Assembly (NCBI GenBank): GCA_900769545.1
Contig: CAAGGZ010000079.1
Location: forward strand, 1 to 64,000
Length of the DNA stretch: 64,000 nucleotides
Reading direction: 5' to 3'
Origin: Clostridia bacterium
GTDB taxonomy: Bacteria; Bacillota; Clostridia; Christensenellales; Borkfalkiaceae
Shown here: in pieces, positions 45,663-53,805 of the stretch
How the letters are laid out: every line of letters starts with the position of its first letter
Numbering within the stretch: the stretch's first letter is position 1
Notes under the pieces: model-generated
Told to the model about the DNA's origin: nothing
Databases searched by the model: none
The model's input: the letters and a program-made list of their open reading frames with translations, nothing else
Translations under genes and position numbers: made by a program

Positions 45663-47990
45663 TTAGCCTTCTTTCAAGAAACAAACTTTTTTATATACAA
45701 CAGAGTCCGTAAGCTCTGCCTTTACGCCGCGGTACACCGTCAATCGGCCTTCCCCGAACGCAACCAAGCCCAACTCCTCAAATACGTTCAACGCAAAAAT
45801 AAACTCCCGTCTGTCAAACCCGAGTCCATCGCAGGCAATCGCCAATTCCTCGACCGTCTCCCCGATAAGGCTGTTAAATTCTCGACGGAGCGTGGAGAAA
45901 ATCTCCAATAAACTTTCCCTCGCCGTATCAAGCGCAGAGAACATTTTATAACCGCAAATATCTCGGTTAACAAATACCTGCCTACCTTCTAACGCCGAAA
46001 TATTGAAATCGGACGGCGTATCCAAAAAGATAAAATCTCTATATCCCGACAAGTCTGCGTCCGTCGCAGGCGAGACGATAAGCATATTCGATAAGTTCCT
46101 CGACGAAGGATAGAACAAATCACATCCGAATTCTTCTAATTCTTCATAGAACTGCAACGTTCGACGGTCCGATGCAATCAAACACGTCCCGTAGAAGCAG
46201 TTCTTTTTCTTTTCCTCAATCAACGCTTTAATCTCTGCCATGGATAAGAAAGTCTTTTCCACCTGCACTTCAGGCGCATACGCCCTCGCAATCGCATTCG
46301 CAAAGATACTCTCCGTTGTCGTTCTGCCCGTGCGTCCATCGTACAACAAATCACGCACGTACCCTTTAATATATTCTCTGCCTTTAAATTTTGACAGGTT
46401 GATTTCAAAAATAAAGTCTTTTCTGACGTCGCTTTCGATGATTTTCAGATTTTTCGCTCCCGAAAAATACATCAAATCAACAAATTCGCTACGCACCGAA
46501 ATATGCGGCGACATCGGCTTTACCACCCTTGCGGAGCACGCCCCCGCAGAAAGCGCGAACAACGGACGTCTGTGTCCTACGCCGTAAGGCTCCATCGCCA
46601 ACAATTCTCTTGCAAATTTTTCAGGAATGGGCGCGTCGATAATTTCGCATACGGGAATGGTTTGTTCAAAATCCTCTTTCGAGTACGTTTTCCCGATTTC
46701 TTCATTGAGCGCCTTTTCCAGAGCGTCAAAATTCTCAAACAAAATGTTTATACCTGCCGCCTGCGCGTGTCCGCCAAATTCTTCGATATATTCCGCGCAA
46801 TTCTTAAGCGCTGTGAAAATATTGATATTCTCAATACTTCTTGCGCTACCTTTCAGCATCTCGCCGTTGTGTACAAACAACAACGTCGGGCGGTTGTACT
46901 CTTCGGCAATTCTCGCTGCTACAATACCGATAAAGCCTGTATTCCAGCTCTTATCCGACAACATAATGACGTTGCCGTAAGCGCCTTTTTCGAGCAATTT
47001 TTTCTTTGCCGAAAGATATAAATCATCGCAATATTTCTGTCGCTCCGTATTGTATACGCAAAGCTTTGTCGCAAGCTCGTAAATTTCCGATTCGTTTTCG
47101 GAAGTAAACAGCCTAAACGCCGCCTGCGCGTCGCCCATTCTGCCTGCCGCATTGACTCTGGGAGCGATGTTAAACGCAAGCGTTTGCGCCGTTACTCCAC
47201 CGTCATAGTTTTTACCGAGCAACATTGAAAAACAGGAACGGGGATGGCGATTGAACATTTTCAACCCTTCCGTAACAATATCACGGTTTTCCCCAAGCAA
47301 CGGCACACTGTCCGCTACGGTTGCAAGCGTTGCAAAATCAAGATATTTATACGCCGCTTCGCCAATCAAGGCGCATGCAAGTTTAAAGGCAACCCCTGCG
47401 CCGCAGAGATTATCGTAAGGATAATCGTCTTGCAGCTTCGGATTCACGATAACGCAATCGGGTAATACTTCCGGTAATTCATGGTGGTCGGTAACGATTA
47501 CGTCCGAGCCCAACTCATAAATATATTGCGCTTCTTTCGCGCAAGAAATACCGCAGTCAACCGTAATGAACAGCTCCGGATTACAATCCTCGAAAATTCT
47601 ATCAATTGCTTCTTCGGAAAGCCCGTAACCCTCTGCTCTTTCAGGGACATACACGTGCGCTTCCACGCCAAATTCTTTCAGCGCATGATACATAATTGCC
47701 GAAGCGCAAATACCATCTGCGTCGTAATCGCCGAAAACGGCAACCACTCTGCCCTCGTCTCGGGCAATCGTTATCATTTCCACCGCTTCTTTCATACCTT
47801 TCATCAAAAACGGCGAAAGAAAATTCTTTTCAGAAGGTTTCATAAAGCGACGGATTTTCTGCGCCGTATCCATACCGCGCGCATATAAAATCCTCGTAAT
47901 GTGTTCCGTCAAGCCCGTCTCTTCGGCAAGAACAGCAATGGTATTCAGTTGTTCAGCCGTAAAGGCATATTCGGGAACAATTTTCTTCAT
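45663..47990 (-). CDS. recJ: Single-stranded-DNA exonuclease RecJ
   Basis: A 775-residue 5'-3' exonuclease of recombination and repair. The DHH motifs VVAVFGDYDADGICASAI and VTDHHELPE, then GVAFKLACALIG and the DHHA1 motif FGGHAQAAGI are visible, followed by an OB fold. The last about 200 residues form an extra domain, as in Firmicutes RecJ, and are poorly conserved. ATG 47990 with AAGGAT 4-9 bases upstream is preferred to the longer frame. It lies between secF and relA. Confidence 0.95.
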   Translation of the reverse strand: MKKIVPEYAFTAEQLNTIAVLAEETGLTEHITRILYARGMDTAQKIRRFMKPSEKNFLSPFLMKGMKEAVEMITIARDEGRVVAVFGDYDADGICASAIMYHALKEFGVEAHVYVPERAEGYGLSEEAIDRIFEDCNPELFITVDCGISCAKEAQYIYELGSDVIVTDHHELPEVLPDCVIVNPKLQDDYPYDNLCGAGVAFKLACALIGEAAYKYLDFATLATVADSVPLLGENRDIVTEGLKMFNRHPRSCFSMLLGKNYDGGVTAQTLAFNIAPRVNAAGRMGDAQAAFRLFTSENESEIYELATKLCVYNTERQKYCDDLYLSAKKKLLEKGAYGNVIMLSDKSWNTGFIGIVAARIAEEYNRPTLLFVHNGEMLKGSARSIENINIFTALKNCAEYIEEFGGHAQAAGINILFENFDALEKALNEEIGKTYSKEDFEQTIPVCEIIDAPIPEKFARELLAMEPYGVGHRRPLFALSAGACSARVVKPMSPHISVRSEFVDLMYFSGAKNLKIIESDVRKDFIFEINLSKFKGREYIKGYVRDLLYDGRTGRTTTESIFANAIARAYAPEVQVEKTFLSMAEIKALIEEKKKNCFYGTCLIASDRRTLQFYEELEEFGCDLFYPSSRNLSNMLIVSPATDADLSGYRDFIFLDTPSDFNISALEGRQVFVNRDICGYKMFSALDTARESLLEIFSTLRREFNSLIGETVEELAIACDGLGFDRREFIFALNVFEELGLVAFGEGRLTVYRGVKAELTDSVVYKKVCFLKEG

Positions 47991-48001
47991 AGTTATCCTT
48001 C

Positions 48002-48041
48002 TAAAAAAACTCGAGGGCGGTGGGGAATCCCCCTTCCGCCC
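48002..48041 (-). terminator. Terminator after secF
   Basis: Stem GGGCGG...CCGCCC with an inner GGGG/CCCC stem, followed on the minus strand by TCGAG and seven Ts. Confidence 0.75.
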
Positions 48042-48071
48042 CAAAATTATTTTTGCTTTTTTTACAGTTTC

Positions 48072-49343
48072 TTAGTCTTCTTTAACTTCAGACTCTTCTT
48101 CTGCAACTTCTTCAGCAGGTACTTCTTCAGCAGGAGCTTCTACTTCTTCAGCCGTCTCTTCCACTTCAACAGGAGCTTCTACCTCTTCTGCAGTCTCTTC
48201 CGCTTCAACAGGAGCTTCTACTTCTTCTGCAGTCTCTTCTACTTCAACAGGAGCATCTACTTCTTCAGTAGCTTCTTCCTCTTCTTCAGTTTCTTCAACG
48301 GGCTCTTCCTCTACTTCTTCCTTTACGGGAGCAGGTGCGGGAGCCGCTTTTTTCTGCTGATATACTTTCTTTTCTCTCGTGCTGGTTTTTTCCGCGCCTT
48401 TATATTCGCCGTTATCTGCACTGTTTGCGATGGCCTTTTTCTTAAAAGGCAAGTACAATGCAGGAACGTAAACGATACCCATAAACCAAGCAACAATTAC
48501 AGCAACGATTGCCATTACAGCGAACCATACAACCGCAGAAACTGCGCCTGCGCCGATAAACGACGCTACTGCAATAACAATCAACGCTACGATAGCCAAA
48601 ATACTAAACGTATTGATTTCCTTGGTTGCAATACCCGAAGCAACAGCCTCTTCTGCGTCATCGCTGTCAACCGAGCGAATCTTTGCCAACGTAAGCAAGG
48701 TAAATCCTGCGCTCAACAAAGCGCCGATTGCGCCAACGTAAACAACGGAAGCCGTTACGGGAATACGAGCAAGCAAAATGATTGCCGTCGTCAATGCAGC
48801 GCCGAGAACGGTAGCAATAGCCGCTACGATACCTGCGCCTACGTGATAACGAATGCTTACGTAAATCAATGCAAGAACAGCAAATACAGCAAGCGCAACT
48901 GCCGCGCGTACTGCAACGCCGTCAGCTACGGAAGCCAAAACCAATTCGCTACCCGTGGTAACGTCGATAAAGGAGCCTTCCAACTCAGCGCCAGGCTGCG
49001 TCTTTGCATTCAAATTATTTTCTACGTTTTCCTTAATCTGCGTGAGGTTAACGTCGGATTCAAATACGTAAACAATTTCGCAGTTGTCACCGGACATATC
49101 GCCTTCAATCTGATATACTGCTTTGTTGCCTGCAAAACCGCTTTCGCATGCGCTTTCTACAACGTCCAATTTCATGGTATATACGTATCTGTTCATACTA
49201 ACAGTCAACGTATTTACGTCTTTCATCGAAGCGCTCTTGTTCACGCCAAGCAAAGCGCAGACAACGGAAGCCGCAACGAGAACGATTACAACCAAAACAG
49301 ACCAAAGAGTCCCTTTCTTTACAGTTTTCGTCATCTTACTCAT
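48072..49343 (-). CDS. secF: SecF-type protein-export membrane protein with acidic tail
   Basis: A 423-residue RND-family subunit that uses ion flow to assist SecA/YEG export. TM1 lies near the start, an external domain spans about 35-125, and five helices follow (about 128-300) with the SecF hallmarks SIRYHVGAGIVAAIATVLGA and INTFSILAIVALIVI. The last 110 residues are an acidic repeat of Glu, Val, Pro and Ala (VEETAEEVEAPVE repeated several times), unusual for SecF and matched by the YajC tail. The sequence is divergent. It overlaps secD by 8 bases with GGGAGG upstream. Confidence 0.82.
   Translation of the reverse strand: MSKMTKTVKKGTLWSVLVVIVLVAASVVCALLGVNKSASMKDVNTLTVSMNRYVYTMKLDVVESACESGFAGNKAVYQIEGDMSGDNCEIVYVFESDVNLTQIKENVENNLNAKTQPGAELEGSFIDVTTGSELVLASVADGVAVRAAVALAVFAVLALIYVSIRYHVGAGIVAAIATVLGAALTTAIILLARIPVTASVVYVGAIGALLSAGFTLLTLAKIRSVDSDDAEEAVASGIATKEINTFSILAIVALIVIAVASFIGAGAVSAVVWFAVMAIVAVIVAWFMGIVYVPALYLPFKKKAIANSADNGEYKGAEKTSTREKKVYQQKKAAPAPAPVKEEVEEEPVEETEEEEEATEEVDAPVEVEETAEEVEAPVEAEETAEEVEAPVEVEETAEEVEAPAEEVPAEEVAEEESEVKED
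48090..48270 (-). repeat. In-frame tandem repeat in the secF tail
   Basis: A 48-51 base unit coding for about 16 residues (EETAEEVEAPVEV-like) is repeated about three to four times with few changes. It is prone to copy-number variation. Confidence 0.7.
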
Positions 49344-50811
49344 CGTCGTCATCCTCCCTTACAAAGCGGAAATATTTATATTTGTTTTTGCTTGCGGACA
49401 ACAATACGAAGTTGATTGCTCTGTTCCAAAGAAGGTTACAGAATGCAGCCGCTACGATACAGATGATCGCCTGCAATGCAAGCGTATACAAACCTGCAGC
49501 TCCAATCAAAAGCGCAAGCGCGCCAAGGAGCAATACGGCGTAAACGTCTACAACGTTCCAAACAGTCTTGTTGAAGCCGTTCTTTACAGAGGATTCTACC
49601 GTCTTACCAAGGTCGAATTCTGCTTTAATCGCATTATAAATATGCCCGTTGAGAACGTTTACAAGCAACAACCCAACAAGGAATACGAGAATACTACCGA
49701 GCGTAATTTCAAACACACCTTTCGTAATAAACGCAAAGCAAAGACCAACGATAATCAAATACGAAACCGTCGTGTAACCGCTAACCGTACCGAATCTACC
49801 CATCTTAACAATAGAAAATACGATAAGTTCGAAGATTACGATTGCCAATGCGATATAGATAAGATCAAGCGTGTTATCGCCGAATACGGGAGCAAACGTT
49901 CTAAGATCGCTGGTTGCGATGGTTCTGAATTCAATATCATAGCTACCGTTTTCATACAAGGAATCAAGCAATACGCAGAGAGATTCTACGTAAACCTTGT
50001 TTTGAACGTATGCCATAGGAATCAACACAACGTTATCGTCGTCGATATGGTCGCTGTAAGCGGAAAGCATAGTTTCGCCGCCAACCGTAATATCCAACGT
50101 CGTTGCGCTGGAAGAACCTGCCGAGCTCTCCGTCAAGCCGCCCTTGATTCTATCCAACATTTCTTCACCCTTTTCGGTGAATTTAATTTTCACGTAAGAA
50201 ACGTCGTAACGATTTTCAACGGAAAAGCTCTTCACAACATCGGTAATCGACGATTCTTTACCCTTGAGCTCGTCCACAACGGAACCGCCGGACGACAAGG
50301 AAAGCTCACCCGTCAAAGCGTACTGAGAAAGTACGGTGCCTGCATTCAATTCGGAAAGAGGAAGCTCCACGCGAATCGAGTAATCGTCTACAACTGCCAC
50401 ACGGTAATCAGAATAACCGTTTGCCGCATAACGAGCCGCAATTTCCTTTGCAGCGGCGTCAAAAGCAGCCTTAAAGTCAGCCGTTACGGTTTCGCCCGAA
50501 ACGATGCTTTCCTTTTCCAAGTACAAGCCCTTATGAGGAAGGTAAGAATCTTTGTATTCAGCCTTTTCTTCTTCATCTTCCAACATAGCATAGTTGTTGT
50601 CGAATTCGGTCTCAGAAATAACGCCTTCCGGATAATAGTATGCGTAATAACCGCCACCGAGCTCTGCGCCCAAATCGTACTGATTAACGGCAGGATTCCA
50701 TTCTCTTACAGTTCCGGGAATTGCAAAAGAAGGACAAACCGTAAGCACGCACAATACGACCATTACGATGGTAAGTAAAACCATTAATACCACCGATTTT
50801 TTCTTGCCCAT
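49336..50811 (-). CDS. secD: SecD-type protein-export membrane protein (divergent)
   Basis: A 491-residue partner of SecF. An N-terminal helix, a large external P1 region (about 35-310, with VSYVKIKFTEKGEEMLD and a SecD-like VPMAYVQNKVYVES-type segment) and five C-terminal helices match SecD topology. The canonical first motif around LGLDLQGG appears degraded (YDLGAELGGGYY), so this is a distant family member. Product ends in an acidic VREDDDDE. It has its own promoter and leads the secD-secF pair. Confidence 0.8.
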   Translation of the reverse strand: MGKKKSVVLMVLLTIVMVVLCVLTVCPSFAIPGTVREWNPAVNQYDLGAELGGGYYAYYYPEGVISETEFDNNYAMLEDEEEKAEYKDSYLPHKGLYLEKESIVSGETVTADFKAAFDAAAKEIAARYAANGYSDYRVAVVDDYSIRVELPLSELNAGTVLSQYALTGELSLSSGGSVVDELKGKESSITDVVKSFSVENRYDVSYVKIKFTEKGEEMLDRIKGGLTESSAGSSSATTLDITVGGETMLSAYSDHIDDDNVVLIPMAYVQNKVYVESLCVLLDSLYENGSYDIEFRTIATSDLRTFAPVFGDNTLDLIYIALAIVIFELIVFSIVKMGRFGTVSGYTTVSYLIIVGLCFAFITKGVFEITLGSILVFLVGLLLVNVLNGHIYNAIKAEFDLGKTVESSVKNGFNKTVWNVVDVYAVLLLGALALLIGAAGLYTLALQAIICIVAAAFCNLLWNRAINFVLLSASKNKYKYFRFVREDDDDE

Positions 50812-50867
50812 TGATAGCCTCCTAGTTTGTTTCGGATTTTTTCTCCGAATAACAATGTTACCTATTT

Positions 50868-50897
50868 ATTATACATTATTTTTTATACATTCGTCAA
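50868..50897 (-). promoter_or_regulatory. Promoter of secD-secF
   Basis: TTGACG (50892-50897), 18 bases, TATAAT (50868-50873) on the minus strand. Confidence 0.75.
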
Positions 50898-50984
50898 GCC
50901 ATAACGACGAATATACGCGATTTTTTTGTTTTTTTTACAAAAAAACCTATCTTCTCTCAACCATACCGGAGCAAAAGCCCTCGC

Positions 50985-52310
50985 TTATTGAGATATTTTC
51001 TTTTCCGCGAGAATGTGCATTGCGCATTCCACTCTCTTTTTCATCATCGCGCAGGTCGTTTCGTACGGCTCGTTAATGTCGCCGTTGAAATTGTAGTTAT
51101 TCGCGCTGCAACCGCCCGAACAAATAAATTTCGCAAAACAATCTTCGCATTTTTTACGAGTGAACAGACAGGAATTTTTAAACTGCTCCCGAATGTCGGG
51201 ACGGGTAATTCCCTCCGTTACGCTCCCCATACGGAACTTCTCATTCCCTGCAAACTGATGGCAAGGATACAAATCGCCATTGGGTACGACCGAGAAATAT
51301 TCATTCCCTGCGCCGCAAGCAGACACACGCTTGGAAAGACAGGGTCCGCCCTCCAAATCAATATTGAAATGGAAGAAATTAAACCCTTTCCCCTCTGCCA
51401 AACGCTGCAAATACGCGTCGCAAAGATTTTCATATTCCTTTTCGATGGTCGGAAGATGCTCCTCACGAATCTGCAAATCTTCAATATCCGTCACAACGGG
51501 CTCCATAGAAATGGAATCCACGCCCTGATCGGCAATAAAGAGCACGTCTTTCCCGAAGTCGAGATTTTTCGCCGTAAACGTGCCGCGCACATAGTAGCTC
51601 TTGTCTCCGCGCAAGGAAATAAAATGCTTGATTTTATCAATGATAAGATCAAACGTACCCTTTCCGTTCACCGATTTACGAATGGCGTCGTGCACTTCTT
51701 TACGTCCGTCCAGCGACAATACCACGTTCTCCATTTCTTCATTGAAGAACCGAATGGTTTCATCGTTCAAAAGGAGCGCGTTGGTCGTCGTTGTGAACAA
51801 GAATTTTTTTCCTGCCTTTGCGCCCTGTTCCTTAGCGTAAGCCACCGTCTGTTTTAAAACGTCGAGGTTCATCAAAGGCTCGCCGCCGAAAAAGTCCATT
51901 TCCAACACTTTTCTGTTTCCGCTGTTTGCAATGAGGAAATCCACCGCCGCTTTCGCTGTTTCAAGCGACATCGCCTCGCGTTTGGAATGATATGCGCCCT
52001 CATCCGCAAAGCAATAGCGACAACGCATATTGCAATCGTGGCAAATGTGAATACAAAGCGCCTTCACCTCGTTGCTCTTCATCGGATAGGACTTCACTTC
52101 TTCTTTAAAGAGCAAGCCCTGCTGCTTCAAGCCTTCTACATCGGAAAGAATTTCTTTGATTTGTTCGTCCGTGATATAAGAAATATCAACGGCTTGTCCT
52201 TCCTCTTTTGCTTTCAAAAAGTCGGCAGTCGTTTTATCGCACTCGTGCAAAGAACCGCTGCCCACGTCATAAATGTAATTTTTTTCTCTGTAATTAAATA
52301 CGTGTATCAC
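50985..52310 (-). CDS. SCIFF peptide maturase (radical SAM, SPASM domain)
   Basis: A 441-residue radical SAM enzyme expected to form thioether cross-links in the SCIFF peptide encoded just upstream. The opening VIHVFNYREKNYIYDVGSGS and ALCIHICHDCNMRCRYCFAD (Cys93, 97, 100 bind the SAM cluster) match the SCIFF maturase family. The C-terminal SPASM part has PCHQFAG, CLFTRKKCEDCFAKFICSGG and CAMM, giving the Cys for two auxiliary clusters. GTG 52310 is chosen because the family normally starts there and GGAGG is 11 bases upstream. Confidence 0.93.
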   Translation of the reverse strand: MIHVFNYREKNYIYDVGSGSLHECDKTTADFLKAKEEGQAVDISYITDEQIKEILSDVEGLKQQGLLFKEEVKSYPMKSNEVKALCIHICHDCNMRCRYCFADEGAYHSKREAMSLETAKAAVDFLIANSGNRKVLEMDFFGGEPLMNLDVLKQTVAYAKEQGAKAGKKFLFTTTTNALLLNDETIRFFNEEMENVVLSLDGRKEVHDAIRKSVNGKGTFDLIIDKIKHFISLRGDKSYYVRGTFTAKNLDFGKDVLFIADQGVDSISMEPVVTDIEDLQIREEHLPTIEKEYENLCDAYLQRLAEGKGFNFFHFNIDLEGGPCLSKRVSACGAGNEYFSVVPNGDLYPCHQFAGNEKFRMGSVTEGITRPDIREQFKNSCLFTRKKCEDCFAKFICSGGCSANNYNFNGDINEPYETTCAMMKKRVECAMHILAEKKISQ

Positions 52311-52364
52311 GGATCTCCCGTCCTCCGTATGTTTGTTCACCGTCAAATTCGGTATTTAGCGGTT

Positions 52365-52397
52365 AAAAACGGCGTAGTATGACCATACGCCGTTTTT
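52365..52397 (-). terminator. Terminator between the SCIFF peptide and its maturase
   Basis: A 12-bp perfect stem AAAAACGGCGTA, loop GTATGACCA, T run on the minus strand. It likely lowers maturase expression relative to the peptide. Confidence 0.8.
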
Positions 52398-52436
52398 CAC
52401 TGTTTTCATTTTTAGCCCGAAAGCCAAAAGAGTTGC

Positions 52437-52589
52437 TTATTTACGTTCGATTTTTTCTTCGCGCGTAATTCTTTCGCAGGACTGGTTGCCTACCGTGCAG
52501 CTCGTTTTGCAAGCGGATTGACAGGTGCTTCTGCATTCACCGCAAGCGGTTACCTTCTTTTCTGCGGGTTTCGCAATCGTTTTGATCAT
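52437..52589 (-). CDS. SCIFF ranthipeptide precursor (six cysteines in forty-five)
   Basis: A 50-residue precursor peptide. Cysteines are at 16, 19, 23, 27, 31 and 38, and the core ACGECRSTCQSACKTSCTVG is almost the family consensus. The maturase should link Cys thiols to neighbouring alpha or other carbons, giving thioether bridges. AGGAGGTCGCTATT precedes the ATG. It has its own promoter. SCIFF is near-universal in Clostridia but its role is unknown; an autoinducer or housekeeping function has been suggested. Confidence 0.95.
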   Translation of the reverse strand: MIKTIAKPAEKKVTACGECRSTCQSACKTSCTVGNQSCERITREEKIERK

Positions 52590-52627
52590 AATAGCGACCT
52601 CCTGTAATTTTCAAAATTTGTATTCCT

Positions 52628-52656
52628 ATTATAATACACTTTTCGATAAATTGCAA
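52628..52656 (-). promoter_or_regulatory. Promoter of the SCIFF peptide
   Basis: TTGCAA (52651-52656), 17 bases, TATAAT (52628-52633) on the minus strand. Confidence 0.75.
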
Positions 52657-52709
52657 GCGGTTTATCCTACTTTTTTCGAGTTTTCCGCTCTAATCAAAAA
52701 ATTTTCTTT

Positions 52710-53090
52710 CTATCGACGCAAATTGACCCCCAACGCTCCGCCCAAAGCCCCTGCAACAAACGCAACGAACAGCTCTACTACAATCAGCCAACTAAGGGAA
52801 AAATCTCCGCCAATCGCCGAAAAAGCCAAGTAAGACAGCGACGTAAAAAGCAGCCCTACGCCACCGCCTTTGAGCCAACCTTTTTCCCCTCGGATTTGCG
52901 TCAGCGCGCCTACCGCTACGGCAATCACCTTTATCACCTGATTGATAGGATAAATCGCTTTATGCGGCAAAATAGCGGCGCGGAGTAGTCCTGCCAATAT
53001 CACTGTAAAGAAAAAAGAAATCGCCAAAGCAATCCCTGTTCCCTTGATGACTGTAAAAAACGTATTTCCGTAAACACTCTCATTTTTCAT
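52710..53090 (-). CDS. TIGR04086-family membrane protein
   Basis: A 126-residue protein with four predicted helices (about 15-37, 42-62, 78-95 and 99-122). The family is defined by its place near SCIFF genes in Clostridia and is otherwise unknown. Here it lies between yajC and the SCIFF peptide, as expected. Its GGAGGTG ribosome site forms the 3' arm of a hairpin (53096-53129), like that of ddl. Confidence 0.8.
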   Translation of the reverse strand: MKNESVYGNTFFTVIKGTGIALAISFFFTVILAGLLRAAILPHKAIYPINQVIKVIAVAVGALTQIRGEKGWLKGGGVGLLFTSLSYLAFSAIGGDFSLSWLIVVELFVAFVAGALGGALGVNLRR

Positions 53091-53129
53091 AATAAAAACA
53101 CCTCCGCCATATTGTATGCGAAGGTGTTT
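53091..53129 (-). promoter_or_regulatory. Hairpin burying the TIGR04086 gene Shine-Dalgarno
   Basis: On the minus strand AAACACCTTCGC (53118-53129) pairs with GCGGAGGTGTTT (53096-53107), with one G-U pair and a 10-base loop, then TTATT and the ATG. It looks like an intrinsic terminator for yajC whose 3' arm is also the ribosome site of the next gene. Confidence 0.55.
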
Positions 53130-53152
53130 GTTGTTTAGACTTTTTATAAAAA

Positions 53153-53617
53153 TTATTCAGCGTCAACGTTTTCTTCCGCCGTTTCTTCCGCAGGAGCAGC
53201 CGCTTCTTCAAAAGGAGCTTCTTCCACCGTTTCTACAGGCGCTTCCACCTGTTCTTCTACGGGAGCTTCTTCCTTTTTAGCCACTGCGTCCGTCTGGTAA
53301 ACAGCCTGCTTGTCAAACTTGATGTAGGACTTGCCGCTTTCTTCCGTACCCGTTTCCAAAACGAAGGTATTGTCTTCAGGGCAAACCTCTACGACAACGC
53401 CGCAAATACCGCCAATCGTCTTTACTTTATTACCGGGCTGAATGGAATCGAGCATATTCTGCGTTTCTTCCTGTCTCTTCTTCTGCGAACGTCTGTTGAC
53501 GAACATAAACACGATGATGATACCGAACAATACCGCAATCATAACCCAAGAACCTGTGTTACTACCCTGTACTGCCGACGAGCTTGCGCTAGCGGAATTC
53601 AACAAATTAAACAACAT
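53153..53617 (-). CDS. yajC: Preprotein translocase subunit YajC with acidic tail
   Basis: A 154-residue protein associated with SecDF. One membrane helix (about residues 22-42: WVMIAVLFGIIIVFMFVNRR) is followed by the conserved QKKRQEETQNMLDSIQPGNK and VKTIGGICGVVVEV. The last 45 residues are acidic (EEAPVEEQVEAPVETVEEAP), like the SecF tail. ATG 53617 is set by AAGGAG 9 bases upstream. Confidence 0.93.
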   Translation of the reverse strand: MLFNLLNSASASSSAVQGSNTGSWVMIAVLFGIIIVFMFVNRRSQKKRQEETQNMLDSIQPGNKVKTIGGICGVVVEVCPEDNTFVLETGTEESGKSYIKFDKQAVYQTDAVAKKEEAPVEEQVEAPVETVEEAPFEEAAAPAEETAEENVDAE

Positions 53618-53677
53618 TATTTTTTTCTCCTTAATTGTCAACGGAATTGTAACCGTTGCTTTTTCATTGCTCTTAAT

Positions 53678-53706
53678 ATAATATCGTTTTTTTTCGCTTT
53701 TGGCAA
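53678..53706 (-). promoter_or_regulatory. Likely promoter of yajC
   Basis: TTGCCA (53701-53706), 17 bases, TATTAT (53678-53683) on the minus strand. Confidence 0.6.
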
Positions 53707-53780
53707 GTGTTTTTTATGGGTTTTACCATTTTTTTTATTTTTCACCAAGTTTTCACAGCTCCGCAGCTACATTTTAACCG

Positions 53781-53803
53781 TTGAACGCAGACATGGGTGC
53801 TCC
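53781..53803 (-). repeat. Single copy of the dispersed ATG motif after the ABC permease
   Basis: TTGAACGCAGACATGGGTGC on the plus strand, beginning two bases past the permease stop. On the minus strand GGAG lies five bases before the ATG, which would open a six-codon frame MSAFNG. No second copy was found at 31-32 bases. Confidence 0.45.
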
Positions 53804-53805
53804 GT

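Noticed and set aside
52310..52346. Longer SCIFF maturase starting at 52346
   Set aside because: It would use TTG without a ribosome site and add residues not seen in the family; GTG 52310 fits better.
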